From positions 1 to 6,233 of the forward strand of contig JBFGDZ010000186.1 of NCBI GenBank assembly GCA_041580375.1: a stretch of 6,233 nt of DNA, given 5' to 3'. How positions within the stretch are numbered: the first letter of the stretch is position 1; each line of letters starts with the position of its first letter. The notes under the pieces are model-generated. The model was given only the letters and a program-made list of their open reading frames with translations, ran no database searches and had not been told where the DNA came from. Shown here one piece after another: positions 1-5,403 of this stretch. The position numbers and the translations under genes are program-made. The DNA comes from JAPUIN01 sp041580375 (GTDB lineage: Bacteria; Acidobacteriota; Polarisedimenticolia; Gp22-AA2).

Positions 1-353
1 CCGATCAGCTGCCGGACGCTGCGCTCGCGCTCGTCCGTGCCGAGCGTCCCGCGGAAATACTTGGAGGCCACGACGTTGGTGGCGGTCTGCGACCAGGGCT
101 TCGGGACCTCGACCCCCTTCTGCTCGAAGACGATCTCCCCCTTCTCGTTGCCGATGATCGCGTCGCGGGTCTCCCACTCGACCTCGTCGAACGGGTCGAC
201 GCCGGGCCGCGTGAAATACCGCTCCATCCTCAGCCCGGTGGCCGACTTCCTGAGGGTCAGAGGCGCCCCGAAGCCGGACTGCCCCCGGCTCTTCTGCTGC
301 CCGTTCTCCTCCTCCACGGCCCTGGGTACCTTGAGGTCCGACTCTTTCCTCAT
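1..353 (-). CDS. nrdJ: Adenosylcobalamin-dependent (class II) ribonucleoside-diphosphate reductase, N-terminal part
   Basis: This is the first 117 codons of a gene that continues past the left edge. Class II reductases convert ribonucleotides to deoxyribonucleotides using a radical generated from coenzyme B12, independently of oxygen. The assignment rests on the conserved N-terminal block near residues 43-62 (MERYFTRPGVDPFDEVEWE) and the later stretch ending in SQTATNVVASKYFRG, which I recognise as the start of the NrdJ family. The catalytic cysteines and B12-contacting region lie outside the window. I chose the ATG at 353 because it has a purine-rich GAGGGCG about 5-11 bases upstream and no in-frame start was found in the 67 bases above it. 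An internal Met43 would remove a charged, poorly conserved leader and is the alternative start. The gene is transcribed leftwards, away from the tRNA-Ser gene, and is preceded by a long leader region with two possible promoters. Confidence 0.88.
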   Translation of the reverse strand, partial: MRKESDLKVPRAVEEENGQQKSRGQSGFGAPLTLRKSATGLRMERYFTRPGVDPFDEVEWETRDAIIGNEKGEIVFEQKGVEVPKPWSQTATNVVASKYFRGTLGTDERERSVRQLI

Positions 354-449
354 CGACTCGCCCTCACATGGGGGATGCCGTCCGCGCGGACGGATCCCGG
401 ACCGTCCCGGTGCGCGCTCACGCCGGAGAGCGCCGCCTGGCTCGAGATG

Positions 450-478
450 ATTGTGAAATAATCCGGTGAAGACCTCAA
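450..478 (-). promoter_or_regulatory. Possible sigma70-type promoter proximal to nrdJ
   Basis: On the minus strand TTGAGG (478-473) is separated by 17 bases from CACAAT (455-450), each matching four of six consensus positions. The -10 lies in a locally AT-rich patch within otherwise GC-rich DNA. Transcription would start near 443 and give an untranslated leader of about 90 bases before the nrdJ ATG at 353. I see no NrdR-box-like palindrome. The support is spacing and base composition only. Confidence 0.35.
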
Positions 479-683
479 GGTCGATGCAGACCCAGGAGAA
501 CCCCGCACTCCGCCTCCCCGGGCCGAAGACCCCCGGAGCACCGGGGCCACCCGAACCGCCCCGGAGTGGGGTACGGCCTCCATCTCGTGGATGGGAACGC
601 CCGACCTTTGCCCGATCCGCCGCGAACGGCCGCCGCCTTCATCCCCACCGCCGCGCCGGCGACCCCCGCGGAACGACGGGCCA

Positions 684-712
684 AGCGTAGCGAGGTGACC
701 GGGGAGTGTCAA
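684..712 (-). promoter_or_regulatory. Possible upstream promoter with AT-rich UP-like element, reading toward nrdJ
   Basis: On the minus strand a perfect TTGACA (712-707) is followed after exactly 17 bases by TACGCT (689-684), which matches three of six -10 positions including the key TA...T. Just upstream of the -35 (about 713-730) lies an AT-rich run containing ATATTTTGTGTTTTGCGC, which resembles an UP element and stands out from the GC-rich surroundings. The start site would be near 677. The transcript would be either an nrdJ leader of more than 300 bases or a separate small RNA. No known RNA family was recognised downstream. Confidence 0.45.
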
Positions 713-852
713 GCGCAAAACACAAAATATGGGGGGCCATCCGATGAATTCCCACAACATGCAGCCGGGACGGGCGTTTAGCCTGTGCATCGGGCGGTGC
801 CTCTCCTGTGGACCCGCGGTGGACCGGCTGAGGACGGCCGGGAGCCCGCGCG

Positions 853-881
853 TTGACTCGCCCCGGGGGGCGGTCTATCAT
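853..881 (+). promoter_or_regulatory. sigma70-type promoter of the tRNA-Ser gene
   Basis: TTGACT (853-858) is followed by a 17-base GC-rich spacer and TATCAT (876-881), each differing from consensus at one position. The predicted start near 888 lies about 23 bases before the mature tRNA 5' end, which is a normal distance for a tRNA gene. Confidence 0.75.
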
Positions 882-910
882 CCCGGCCGCAGCGGCGTTG
901 CGCTTCCCGG

Positions 911-997
911 GGAGAGGTGTCCGAGTGGCTGAAGGAGCACGCTTGGAAAGCGTGTGTGGGGGAAACCTCACCGTGGGTTCGAATCCCACCCTCTCCG
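911..997 (+). tRNA. serT-like tRNA-Ser(GGA): tRNA-Ser with anticodon GGA
   Basis: All parts of a class II tRNA are visible. The acceptor stem is GGAGAGG (911-917) with CCTCTCC (990-996), followed by discriminator G997. The anticodon stem is CACGC/GCGTG, with the seven-base loop TTGGAAA carrying GGA at 945-947, which reads UCC and UCU codons. The long variable arm typical of tRNA-Ser is GTGGGG (956-961), loop GAAA, and CCTCAC (966-971). The T arm is GTGGG-TTCGAAT-CCCAC (973-989). The 3' CCA is not encoded, since the genomic bases after G997 are CCG, so it would be added by CCA-adding enzyme. The gene has its own promoter and converges on the doxX-like gene, with 30 bases between their ends. 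No repeat of the tRNA 3' end that would suggest an integrated element was seen in the window. Confidence 0.97.
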
Positions 998-1027
998 CCG
1001 CCCGCCGCCACGCCGCCCCGTCCAGGC

Positions 1028-1459
1028 TCACCGGGCGCGGGAACGAGCACGGGCGTCGAGGCTGAGCGCCCCGGCACCGTAAACCATCGTCTGGATCAGA
1101 CCGCCGAGGATCGCGAGGTTCTTCAGGAACTGAACCATCTGCACGCGGCGATCCATCCCCTCCAGGGCCCAGAAGTCGTGGAACAGCAGCGTCGCCGGCA
1201 CGAGAAAGACGACGAGCGCGGCGGCTCCGGCGCGCGCGCGAAATCCGGCGAGGAGAGACAGGCCGCCCCCGATCTCGAGCGCGACCGCCGCCGCGAGAAG
1301 AATCCCGGCGGCCGGCAGCCCCTTCGACGACATGGAGGAGGCGGCCCCTTCCGGATCGAGCAGCTTCCCGAGCCCGCTCGTGAGAAAGACGGCGCTCAGC
1401 AGGAGTCGCGCCGCCAGCTGACCGAGCCTCCGGATCCGGGCGCTGGTGTTCGGGTCCAT
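1028..1459 (-). CDS. DoxX family inner-membrane protein
   Basis: This 143-residue protein has four predicted membrane segments at about residues 14-31, 48-70, 76-95 and 107-130. The pattern is that of the small DoxX family, with a GLGKL-like end of helix 1, LEIGGGLSLLAGF in helix 2 (61-73), FHDFW (93-97) after helix 3, and the diagnostic FLKNLAILGGL at 111-121. The family was named for the DoxX subunit of an archaeal thiosulfate:quinone oxidoreductase. Most bacterial members have no proven reaction and are linked loosely to redox or oxidative-stress functions, so no substrate is assigned. The ATG at 1459 is preceded after six bases by AAGGAGG (1472-1466), the strongest ribosome site in the window. 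The length is normal for the family. The gene diverges from the Nudix gene across an 84-bp spacer and converges on tRNA-Ser. Confidence 0.88.
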   Translation of the reverse strand: MDPNTSARIRRLGQLAARLLLSAVFLTSGLGKLLDPEGAASSMSSKGLPAAGILLAAAVALEIGGGLSLLAGFRARAGAAALVVFLVPATLLFHDFWALEGMDRRVQMVQFLKNLAILGGLIQTMVYGAGALSLDARARSRAR

Positions 1460-1543
1460 GAAGGGCCTCCTTCATCCTGATCGATCGTGCGGGGACGCGA
1501 TCGCGGTATTCTGGCACGCAGGGGCTCCGGGGGATCCACATCG
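1460..1543. promoter_or_regulatory. Divergent intergenic region between doxX-like and Nudix genes, with palindromes
   Basis: The 84-bp spacer must hold the start signals of both genes. It contains two short perfect palindromes, GATCGATC (1479-1486) and CGCGATCGCG (1496-1505). A TATTCT at 1507-1512 could serve as a -10 for the Nudix gene, but no good -35 sits at the right distance. The palindromes could be operators or chance CG-rich words. No regulator is encoded nearby. Confidence 0.3.
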
Positions 1544-2134
1544 ATGTTTGCCGCGCTCCATCATCGGCTGGCGCGCCGTGTCAGGCGCTCGCTCGATCGA
1601 TCTCAACGGGCGGCCGTTCTCGTCCCGATCATCGATGACGGCGGTCCGGTGCGCCTGCTCCTCACACGCCGCACGGAGCACCTCCCCACCCATCGGGGCC
1701 AGGTCGCCTTTCCAGGCGGCCTGATGCTCCCGGACGAGGAGGATCCGATCCGGACGGCGCTGCGCGAGGCCGAGGAGGAGGTCGGGCTGCTCCCGGCGCG
1801 CGTGCAGGTGGTCGGCCTGCTCGACGACTGCGCCGCCCGCAGCGGATCCGTCGCGGTCACGCCGGTCGTCGGCGGCATCGTCGACCTCCCTCCCCTCATG
1901 CCGCGGACCGGTGAGGTCGCCCGCATTTTTTCCATCCCCCTCGAGGACCTGGCCCGCCCGGATCTCTGGACGGAGCGGACGGAGCACGAGGCCGGCCGCG
2001 AGATCCGCTTCGCCGCATTCGACCACGATGGGGAGACCCTGTGGGGGCTGTCCGCGCGGATCACCCTCCAGCTGCTGGAGGTCCTGCGCGCCGCGCCGGC
2101 TCCGCGGCGGCGGCGCGGTCGCGGCGGGGATTAG
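1544..2134 (+). CDS. Nudix hydrolase, CoA pyrophosphatase (NudL-like)
   Basis: This 196-residue Nudix protein probably cleaves coenzyme A and its thioesters to 3',5'-ADP and a phosphopantetheine derivative, a CoA-turnover reaction in the cytoplasm. The sequence LLTRRTEHLPTHRGQVAFPG (from residue 39) is the signature preceding the Nudix box in the CoA pyrophosphatase subfamily. It runs into a Nudix box ending TALREAEEEVGL (71-82), with the metal-binding glutamates at 75, 78 and 79. The distance from Gly59 to Arg74 is one residue longer than the classical GX5EX7RE spacing, as in E. coli NudL. I chose the ATG at 1544. A GTG at 1487 in the same frame would add 19 unconserved, Gly/Arg-rich residues. 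The ribosome site is weak (a GGGGG run about ten bases upstream). The C-terminus is a basic arginine-rich tail (about residues 184-194). The stop TAG overlaps the stop of the convergent transporter gene. Confidence 0.9.
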   Translation: MFAALHHRLARRVRRSLDRSQRAAVLVPIIDDGGPVRLLLTRRTEHLPTHRGQVAFPGGLMLPDEEDPIRTALREAEEEVGLLPARVQVVGLLDDCAARSGSVAVTPVVGGIVDLPPLMPRTGEVARIFSIPLEDLARPDLWTERTEHEAGREIRFAAFDHDGETLWGLSARITLQLLEVLRAAPAPRRRRGRGGD

Positions 2135-2853
2135 GAGGTGAGCCAGCCGGCGAGGCCGTTGACCCAGACGAGGCGGGCGCCGATCGCCAGGCTGAAAAGG
2201 CCGGCGACCCCGCGCAGGCCCCGGTGAACCCAGAGGGCGCGCCGGCGCGCGAGAACGATGGGCGCGGCGAGGAGGACGCTCATCAGGGTCATGCCGGCGG
2301 CCGATCCCGCGCCGAAGAGGCCCAGATAAAGGGCGCCGAGGAGCCAGGTCGGAATCGTGGCCAGGACGACGAGGACGACGGCGCCCGTCCCCGCCAGCCC
2401 GTGCACGCCTCCGACGAGGAACGGCCGGAGCGCTGCCCGCAGGGGGTGCGGGTGGGCATGCGGCGCGTCCTCCTCCCCGTGCGGCGCGCGGTGGAAATGA
2501 AGGTGGCTGTGCTCCTCGCCGCCGTGCCGGTGCCGGTGAACGTGCACCCGGCCGCGGAGGGCGGCGACGAGGGCGGCCGTCCCGAGCGCCAGGAGCATCA
2601 GGCCGGCGGCCGACTCGAGCAGATGCTGGGTGCGCTCGCCCAGCGGTCTGCGCAGCAGGACGAGGGCGAAGCCGAGCAGACCGAGCGTCGTCGCGTGACC
2701 GAGGCCCCACGAGAACCCGGCGAACGTGGCCCGGCGCAGACCGCCGCCCTCCGTCATCGCGGCGACGGCCGCCACGTGATCGGCGTCGAGGGCGTGCCGC
2801 AGTCCCAGCGTGAAGCCGAGCAGAAGCAGCGCCGTGACGGTCGGATCCTGCAT
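2131..2853 (-). CDS. Nickel/cobalt transporter (NiCoT/UreH-like) with histidine-rich loop
   Basis: This 240-residue polytopic membrane protein is probably an importer or exporter of Ni2+ or Co2+. The signature RHALDADHV at residues 19-27 is the metal-binding motif of helix II in the HoxN/HupN/NixA-type nickel-cobalt transporters, and GLGHATTL (50-57) matches the second conserved motif. VGGVHGLAGTGAVV in the second half resembles UreH-like members. Between the two halves, residues 104-136 form a hydrophilic loop with twelve histidines, many in HxH pairs, consistent with metal binding or sensing. The ATG at 2853 was chosen because it sits just ahead of the first membrane helix. Its ribosome site is poor, the nearest purine run (GGGGAGGTGG) being about 15 bases away. 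No urease, hydrogenase or cobalamin-synthesis genes are present in the window to settle the metal. Its TAA overlaps the Nudix TAG in the sequence TTAG. Confidence 0.87.
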   Translation of the reverse strand: MQDPTVTALLLLGFTLGLRHALDADHVAAVAAMTEGGGLRRATFAGFSWGLGHATTLGLLGFALVLLRRPLGERTQHLLESAAGLMLLALGTAALVAALRGRVHVHRHRHGGEEHSHLHFHRAPHGEEDAPHAHPHPLRAALRPFLVGGVHGLAGTGAVVLVVLATIPTWLLGALYLGLFGAGSAAGMTLMSVLLAAPIVLARRRALWVHRGLRGVAGLFSLAIGARLVWVNGLAGWLTS

Positions 2854-3110
2854 GCCGGAGACTGTACCACCTCCCCGCGCCGGACGCGCGAGAGAGTGCC
2901 CATGCCCCGGACCGACCCGCGCAGCGTGCGGCACCGGCCTGCTCCCGACGGACCGTGCGAGACCGAGCGCCGGGGACCCGACGCGCGCTTTTTTGCGCGA
3001 CGGGCGGAGCGAGGCGAGCCGAGGGGAGCGTCGCGCAGCGACGCGGACCCGTGTCCGGAGGGCGCAGGGCCGGCGCCGCACGCGACGCGGTGCGTCCGCG
3101 GCGCCTCGCG
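2854..3110. other. Intergenic region with three consecutive inverted repeats
   Basis: No gene is credible here. Three hairpin-forming repeats lie in a row. The first is CCCG-A-CGCGC (2977-2986) with GCGCG-A-CGGG (2995-3004) around a loop containing six T residues. The second is a perfect 7-bp stem, GCGTCGC (3028-3034) with GCGACGC (3038-3044) and loop GCA. The third is GGCGCCGC (3072-3079) with GCGGCGCC (3098-3105), ending five bases before the SRP-RNA promoter. The first two flank an iterated GAGCGAGGCGAGCC-like stretch. They could be part of the leader of the minus-strand transporter, operators, or a dispersed intergenic repeat; none has a proper T tail for a terminator. I looked for a cobalamin or Ni/Co riboswitch on the minus strand and did not recognise one. 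Confidence 0.5.
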
Positions 3111-3140
3111 TTGACAGGTCCCGTGGCTTGGATTTACCAT
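3111..3140 (+). promoter_or_regulatory. sigma70-type promoter of the SRP RNA gene
   Basis: A perfect TTGACA (3111-3116) is followed after 18 bases by TACCAT (3135-3140), a four-of-six -10. With a start near 3147, the precursor would carry roughly 55 extra bases before the mature SRP RNA, including the hairpin GCCGG-TCAAG-CCGGC (3183-3197). This promoter may also serve the dnaX cluster by read-through. Confidence 0.65.
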
Positions 3141-3202
3141 CCGCCACGGATCCGCAACCAGTCGTCCTGCGGACACCTTGCTGCCGGTCAAGCCGGCGTG
3201 AA

Positions 3203-3309
3203 GGCCGGTTCGAGCCCCGCGCGATGCGAACCACCGAACCCGGTCAGGCCCGGAAGGGAGCAGCCGTAAGGCGGACCTCGCAGGTGCCGCGGGTTCACTT
3301 GGACCGGCC
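3203..3309 (+). ncRNA. ffs: Bacterial small signal recognition particle RNA (4.5S RNA)
   Basis: The gene encodes the RNA that binds Ffh and delivers ribosomes translating membrane proteins to FtsY. The diagnostic apical domain is at 3242-3265: GGTCAGG, then CCC-GGAA-GGG with the GGAA tetraloop at 3252-3255, then AGCAGCC. This matches the E. coli 4.5S core almost exactly, and the internal loop UCAG/AGCA that contacts Ffh is intact. The ends close a long helix: GGCCGGTTC (3203-3211) pairs with GGACCGGCC (3301-3309, one G-U pair), and CCCGCG (3215-3220) pairs with CGCGGG (3288-3293). The implied mature length of about 107 nt fits the single-hairpin form without an Alu domain. The exact ends are inferred from pairing. 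Placement immediately upstream of dnaX is a recurrent bacterial arrangement. Confidence 0.95.
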
Positions 3310-3328
3310 CTCAGGCCGGCTTGTCTCT
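3304..3328 (+). terminator. Weak intrinsic terminator after the SRP RNA
   Basis: CCGGCC (3304-3309), loop CTCA and GGCCGG (3314-3319) form a strong stem followed by CTTGTCTCT, an imperfect T-rich tail. The left arm is the same segment that closes the basal helix of the SRP RNA, so the two structures are mutually exclusive. The poor tail suggests some read-through into dnaX. Confidence 0.5.
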
Positions 3329-3395
3329 CATCGGGCGCGGCGCCGACGCCGGCAGCCGCCCGCGCCGTGACCGCCGTTTCGAACGTGAGCCGCCA

Positions 3396-5069
3396 TTGAG
3401 CTATCAGGTCCTCGCCCGCAAATACCGACCCCAGACGTTCGAGGAGGTCGTCGGCCAGAAGCCGATCGTCGTCACGCTCCAGAACGCCGTCTCGCAGAAC
3501 CGCATCCATCACGCGTATCTGTTCTCCGGACTGCGCGGCGTGGGGAAGACGACGGTGGCGCGGCTCATGGCCAAAGCCCTCAACTGCGCGCAGGGACCGA
3601 CGCAGCGGCCGTGCAACGAATGCCCGTCCTGCGACGAGATCGCCGCCAGCCGCAGCCTGGACGTCCTGGAGATCGACGGTGCCAGCAACCGGGGCATAGA
3701 CGCCATTCGTGAGCTGCGCGAGACGGTGCGCTACGCTCCGGCCCGCGATCGCTACAAGATCTACATCATCGACGAAGTCCACATGCTGACGCCGGAGGCC
3801 TGGAACGCGCTCCTGAAGACGCTCGAGGAGCCCCCGGCTCACGTCCTGTTCCTGTTCGCGACGACGGCCTACAGGAAAATCCCGCTCACCATCCTCTCGC
3901 GCTGCCAGCATTTCGAGTTCAGAAAGATCGCGCCCTCCGAGATCCGCGCGCACCTGGAGCGCATCGCGCAGGGCGAGAAGGCGCGGGTCGCGCCCGGCGC
4001 CCTGGAGCTGATCGGCCGGATGGCGGAGGGATCGCTCCGCGACGCGCAGAGCGCGCTGGATCAGGTCATCGCCTTCTCCGGAGAGAGCGTCTCGGAGGAG
4101 CAGGCGCGCACCATCCTGGGCGCCGTCGATCGGGAGCTGGTGACCGGGTTCTACGAAGCCGTGAAGGCGCGCGACTGCGACCGCCTGCTCGCGATCGTCG
4201 ACACCGTCTTCGAGAAGGGGCATCAGCCGGTCCAGTATCTGGAGGACCTGATGGCGCACGGCCGCGACCTCCTCCTGGCGTGCGTCGCCTCCGACGCCTC
4301 CCGGCACCTCGCCGGCAGCGCGGAGGAGATTCGCGGCCTGTGCGAGAGCGGAAGGGCGTTCGGCGAAGACGCGCTGCTGCGCCTGCTGGAGCTGATGACC
4401 CGCGAGGAGTCGCGGCTCCGTTCCTCGGCTCACCCGCGCTACCTCCTCGAGGCTCTGGCGATCAAGCTGAGCCGTCTCGCCGACCTGCGCCCGATCGAGG
4501 ACCTGATCGCGCGGCTCGAGCGCGCGCCGGACGGGGCGGCCCCGCGCGCGGCCGACCCGGATCCGGATCCGCGGCCGCCCCGCGGCGGACGCCGGGCGGC
4601 GCCCGCGGAAGGCTCCGCGCCGGCGCCCGGGCCGGCCCGCCGGTCCGTGACGACCCGCCCGGCCCGGTCCTCCCCGGCCGGCGACGGCCTGGTCGAGGCG
4701 ATCCTGAAGCGGGTCCACGACGAGCGCGGCGCCCTCGGCGCTTTTCTCGGCCAGGCGCTGTGGGTCGAGATCCGCGACGACGCGCTCCGGATCGCGTTCG
4801 GGGAGAAGCAATCGTTCTTCCGGGAGAAGGTGGCGGACCGGGAGGCGATCGAGTATCTGAAGCGCACCGCGCGCGACATCGCGGGTCGCGATCTGGAGAT
4901 CCGCGTGGAGACGTCCACGCCGGAGATGATCGACACCGCCGAGGTCTCGCCGGAGGAGGCCGAGGGGCTCCGCAAGCGCCGGCTGCGCGAGCAGGCGATG
5001 AAGGAGCCGGCGGTGCAGAAGATCCTGGAAGCGCTCGGCGGCGAGATCGTCGACGTCGACACGGTGTGA
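3396..5069 (+). CDS. dnaX: DNA polymerase III subunit tau (clamp loader ATPase DnaX)
   Basis: This 557-residue AAA+ protein is the clamp-loader subunit that loads the beta sliding clamp and tethers polymerase cores. Walker A GLRGVGKT is at residues 45-52, the zinc-binding cysteines are 64, 73, 76 and 79, Walker B IIDEVH is at 124-129 (D126, E127), sensor-1 threonines are near 156-157, and the SRC motif with the arginine finger is at 168-170. A Pro/Arg/Ala-rich linker (about 375-430) separates domain III from a C-terminal tau domain ending in a conserved PAVQKILEALGGEIVDV stretch. The TTG at 3396 is chosen because the family begins with SYQVLARKYRP directly after the start. The next in-frame start, TTG 3321, lies in the SRP terminator. 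GTGAG six bases upstream is a modest ribosome site. I found no A-rich slippery heptamer, so a frameshifted gamma form is not indicated. ybaB follows after 44 bases. Confidence 0.97.
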   Translation: MSYQVLARKYRPQTFEEVVGQKPIVVTLQNAVSQNRIHHAYLFSGLRGVGKTTVARLMAKALNCAQGPTQRPCNECPSCDEIAASRSLDVLEIDGASNRGIDAIRELRETVRYAPARDRYKIYIIDEVHMLTPEAWNALLKTLEEPPAHVLFLFATTAYRKIPLTILSRCQHFEFRKIAPSEIRAHLERIAQGEKARVAPGALELIGRMAEGSLRDAQSALDQVIAFSGESVSEEQARTILGAVDRELVTGFYEAVKARDCDRLLAIVDTVFEKGHQPVQYLEDLMAHGRDLLLACVASDASRHLAGSAEEIRGLCESGRAFGEDALLRLLELMTREESRLRSSAHPRYLLEALAIKLSRLADLRPIEDLIARLERAPDGAAPRAADPDPDPRPPRGGRRAAPAEGSAPAPGPARRSVTTRPARSSPAGDGLVEAILKRVHDERGALGAFLGQALWVEIRDDALRIAFGEKQSFFREKVADREAIEYLKRTARDIAGRDLEIRVETSTPEMIDTAEVSPEEAEGLRKRRLREQAMKEPAVQKILEALGGEIVDVDTV

Positions 5070-5113
5070 GAGGCCCCCTCATTCAGCGGGCACGCCCCGC
5101 GGAGATCCGGACG

Positions 5114-5398
5114 ATGGACGTCAAGGCGCTGATGCGGCAGGCCCAGAAGATGCAGGAGAAGATCCAGCGGGACATCGCCGAGCTGAAGGTGGAGGCCTCC
5201 GCGGGAGGCGGCATGGTCACCGTCACGATGGCGGGCAACCGCGAGCTGCTGTCCGTGACCATCTCGCCCGAGGTCGTCGACTCGAAGGACACCGAGATGC
5301 TGGAGGATCTCGTCCGGGCCGCCGTCAACGAGGCGAACCGCAAGATCGAGCAGGCGCTCGGTGAGAAGATGGGCGGCCTGAAGATGCCGGGGTTCTGA
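5114..5398 (+). CDS. ybaB: YbaB/EbfC family nucleoid-associated DNA-binding protein
   Basis: This 94-residue protein belongs to the YbaB/EbfC family of dimeric DNA-binding proteins, which bind the nucleoid and affect gene expression; a direct role beside RecR in repair has been suggested from gene order. Visible family features are the N-terminal amphipathic helix MDVKALMRQAQKMQEKIQRD, the central AGGGMVTVTMAGNRELLSVTI strand region (about residues 30-51) and the C-terminal helix with AAVNEANRKIEQ (about 69-80). The protein ends in GGLKMPGF, typical of the family, though slightly shorter than the usual 100-110 residues. The ATG at 5114 has GGAGA eight bases upstream. A small hairpin, GCGGG-CACGC-CCCGC (5086-5100), lies directly before that ribosome site and might modulate translation. 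The gene sits in the conserved dnaX-ybaB-recR order. Confidence 0.95.
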   Translation: MDVKALMRQAQKMQEKIQRDIAELKVEASAGGGMVTVTMAGNRELLSVTISPEVVDSKDTEMLEDLVRAAVNEANRKIEQALGEKMGGLKMPGF

Positions 5399-5403
5399 AG
5401 CGG

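Larger units (their letters stand above)
354..852. other. About 500 bp without a credible protein gene; nrdJ leader and regulatory region
   Basis: Open frames on both strands here lack family resemblance, credible ribosome sites and compositional support, and I regard them as chance products of high GC. The stretch holds the two possible minus-strand promoters listed separately. It also has a perfect 6-bp hairpin (CCCCGG at 531-536, loop AGCA, CCGGGG at 541-546), a neighbouring CCCC/GGGG-type stem near 559-571, and a 7-base inverted repeat (CAGCCGG at 762-768, CCGGCTG at 824-830). I looked for RNase P RNA, tmRNA, 6S RNA and cobalamin riboswitch signatures and did not find them. Confidence 0.6.

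Noticed and set aside
350..790. 146-codon minus-strand open frame in the region upstream of nrdJ
   Set aside because: Its translation is Gly/Arg-rich without family resemblance, it overlaps the nrdJ start and promoter-like elements, and it has no convincing ribosome site.
911..997. Integration site of a mobile element at the tRNA-Ser gene
   Set aside because: No second copy of the tRNA 3' end, integrase or compositional break is visible in the window.
639..1541. Long minus-strand open frames crossing the tRNA-Ser gene, containing phrases such as VGFEPTVRFPP and GGIRTHGEVSPTHAFQACSF
   Set aside because: These phrases are the well-known false translations of the antisense strand of tRNA-Ser genes. 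The frames also overlap the better supported DoxX gene.
2854..3060. Cobalamin or Ni/Co riboswitch in the leader of the nickel/cobalt transporter
   Set aside because: A GGAGCAGGCC-like piece recalls the B12 box, but the other conserved segments are absent or out of order.
3207..3218. GGTTCGAGCCCC resembling a tRNA T arm, suggesting a second tRNA gene
   Set aside because: No matching acceptor, anticodon or D arm is present, and the segment is accounted for by the 5' strand of the SRP RNA helix.
2754..4811. 685-codon open frame antisense to dnaX
   Set aside because: It is a high-GC shadow of dnaX, with no recognisable domain; dnaX has all its motifs intact.
3396..5069. Programmed frameshift site producing a gamma form of DnaX
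   Set aside because: No A-rich slippery heptamer with downstream hairpin was found in the GC-rich coding sequence.
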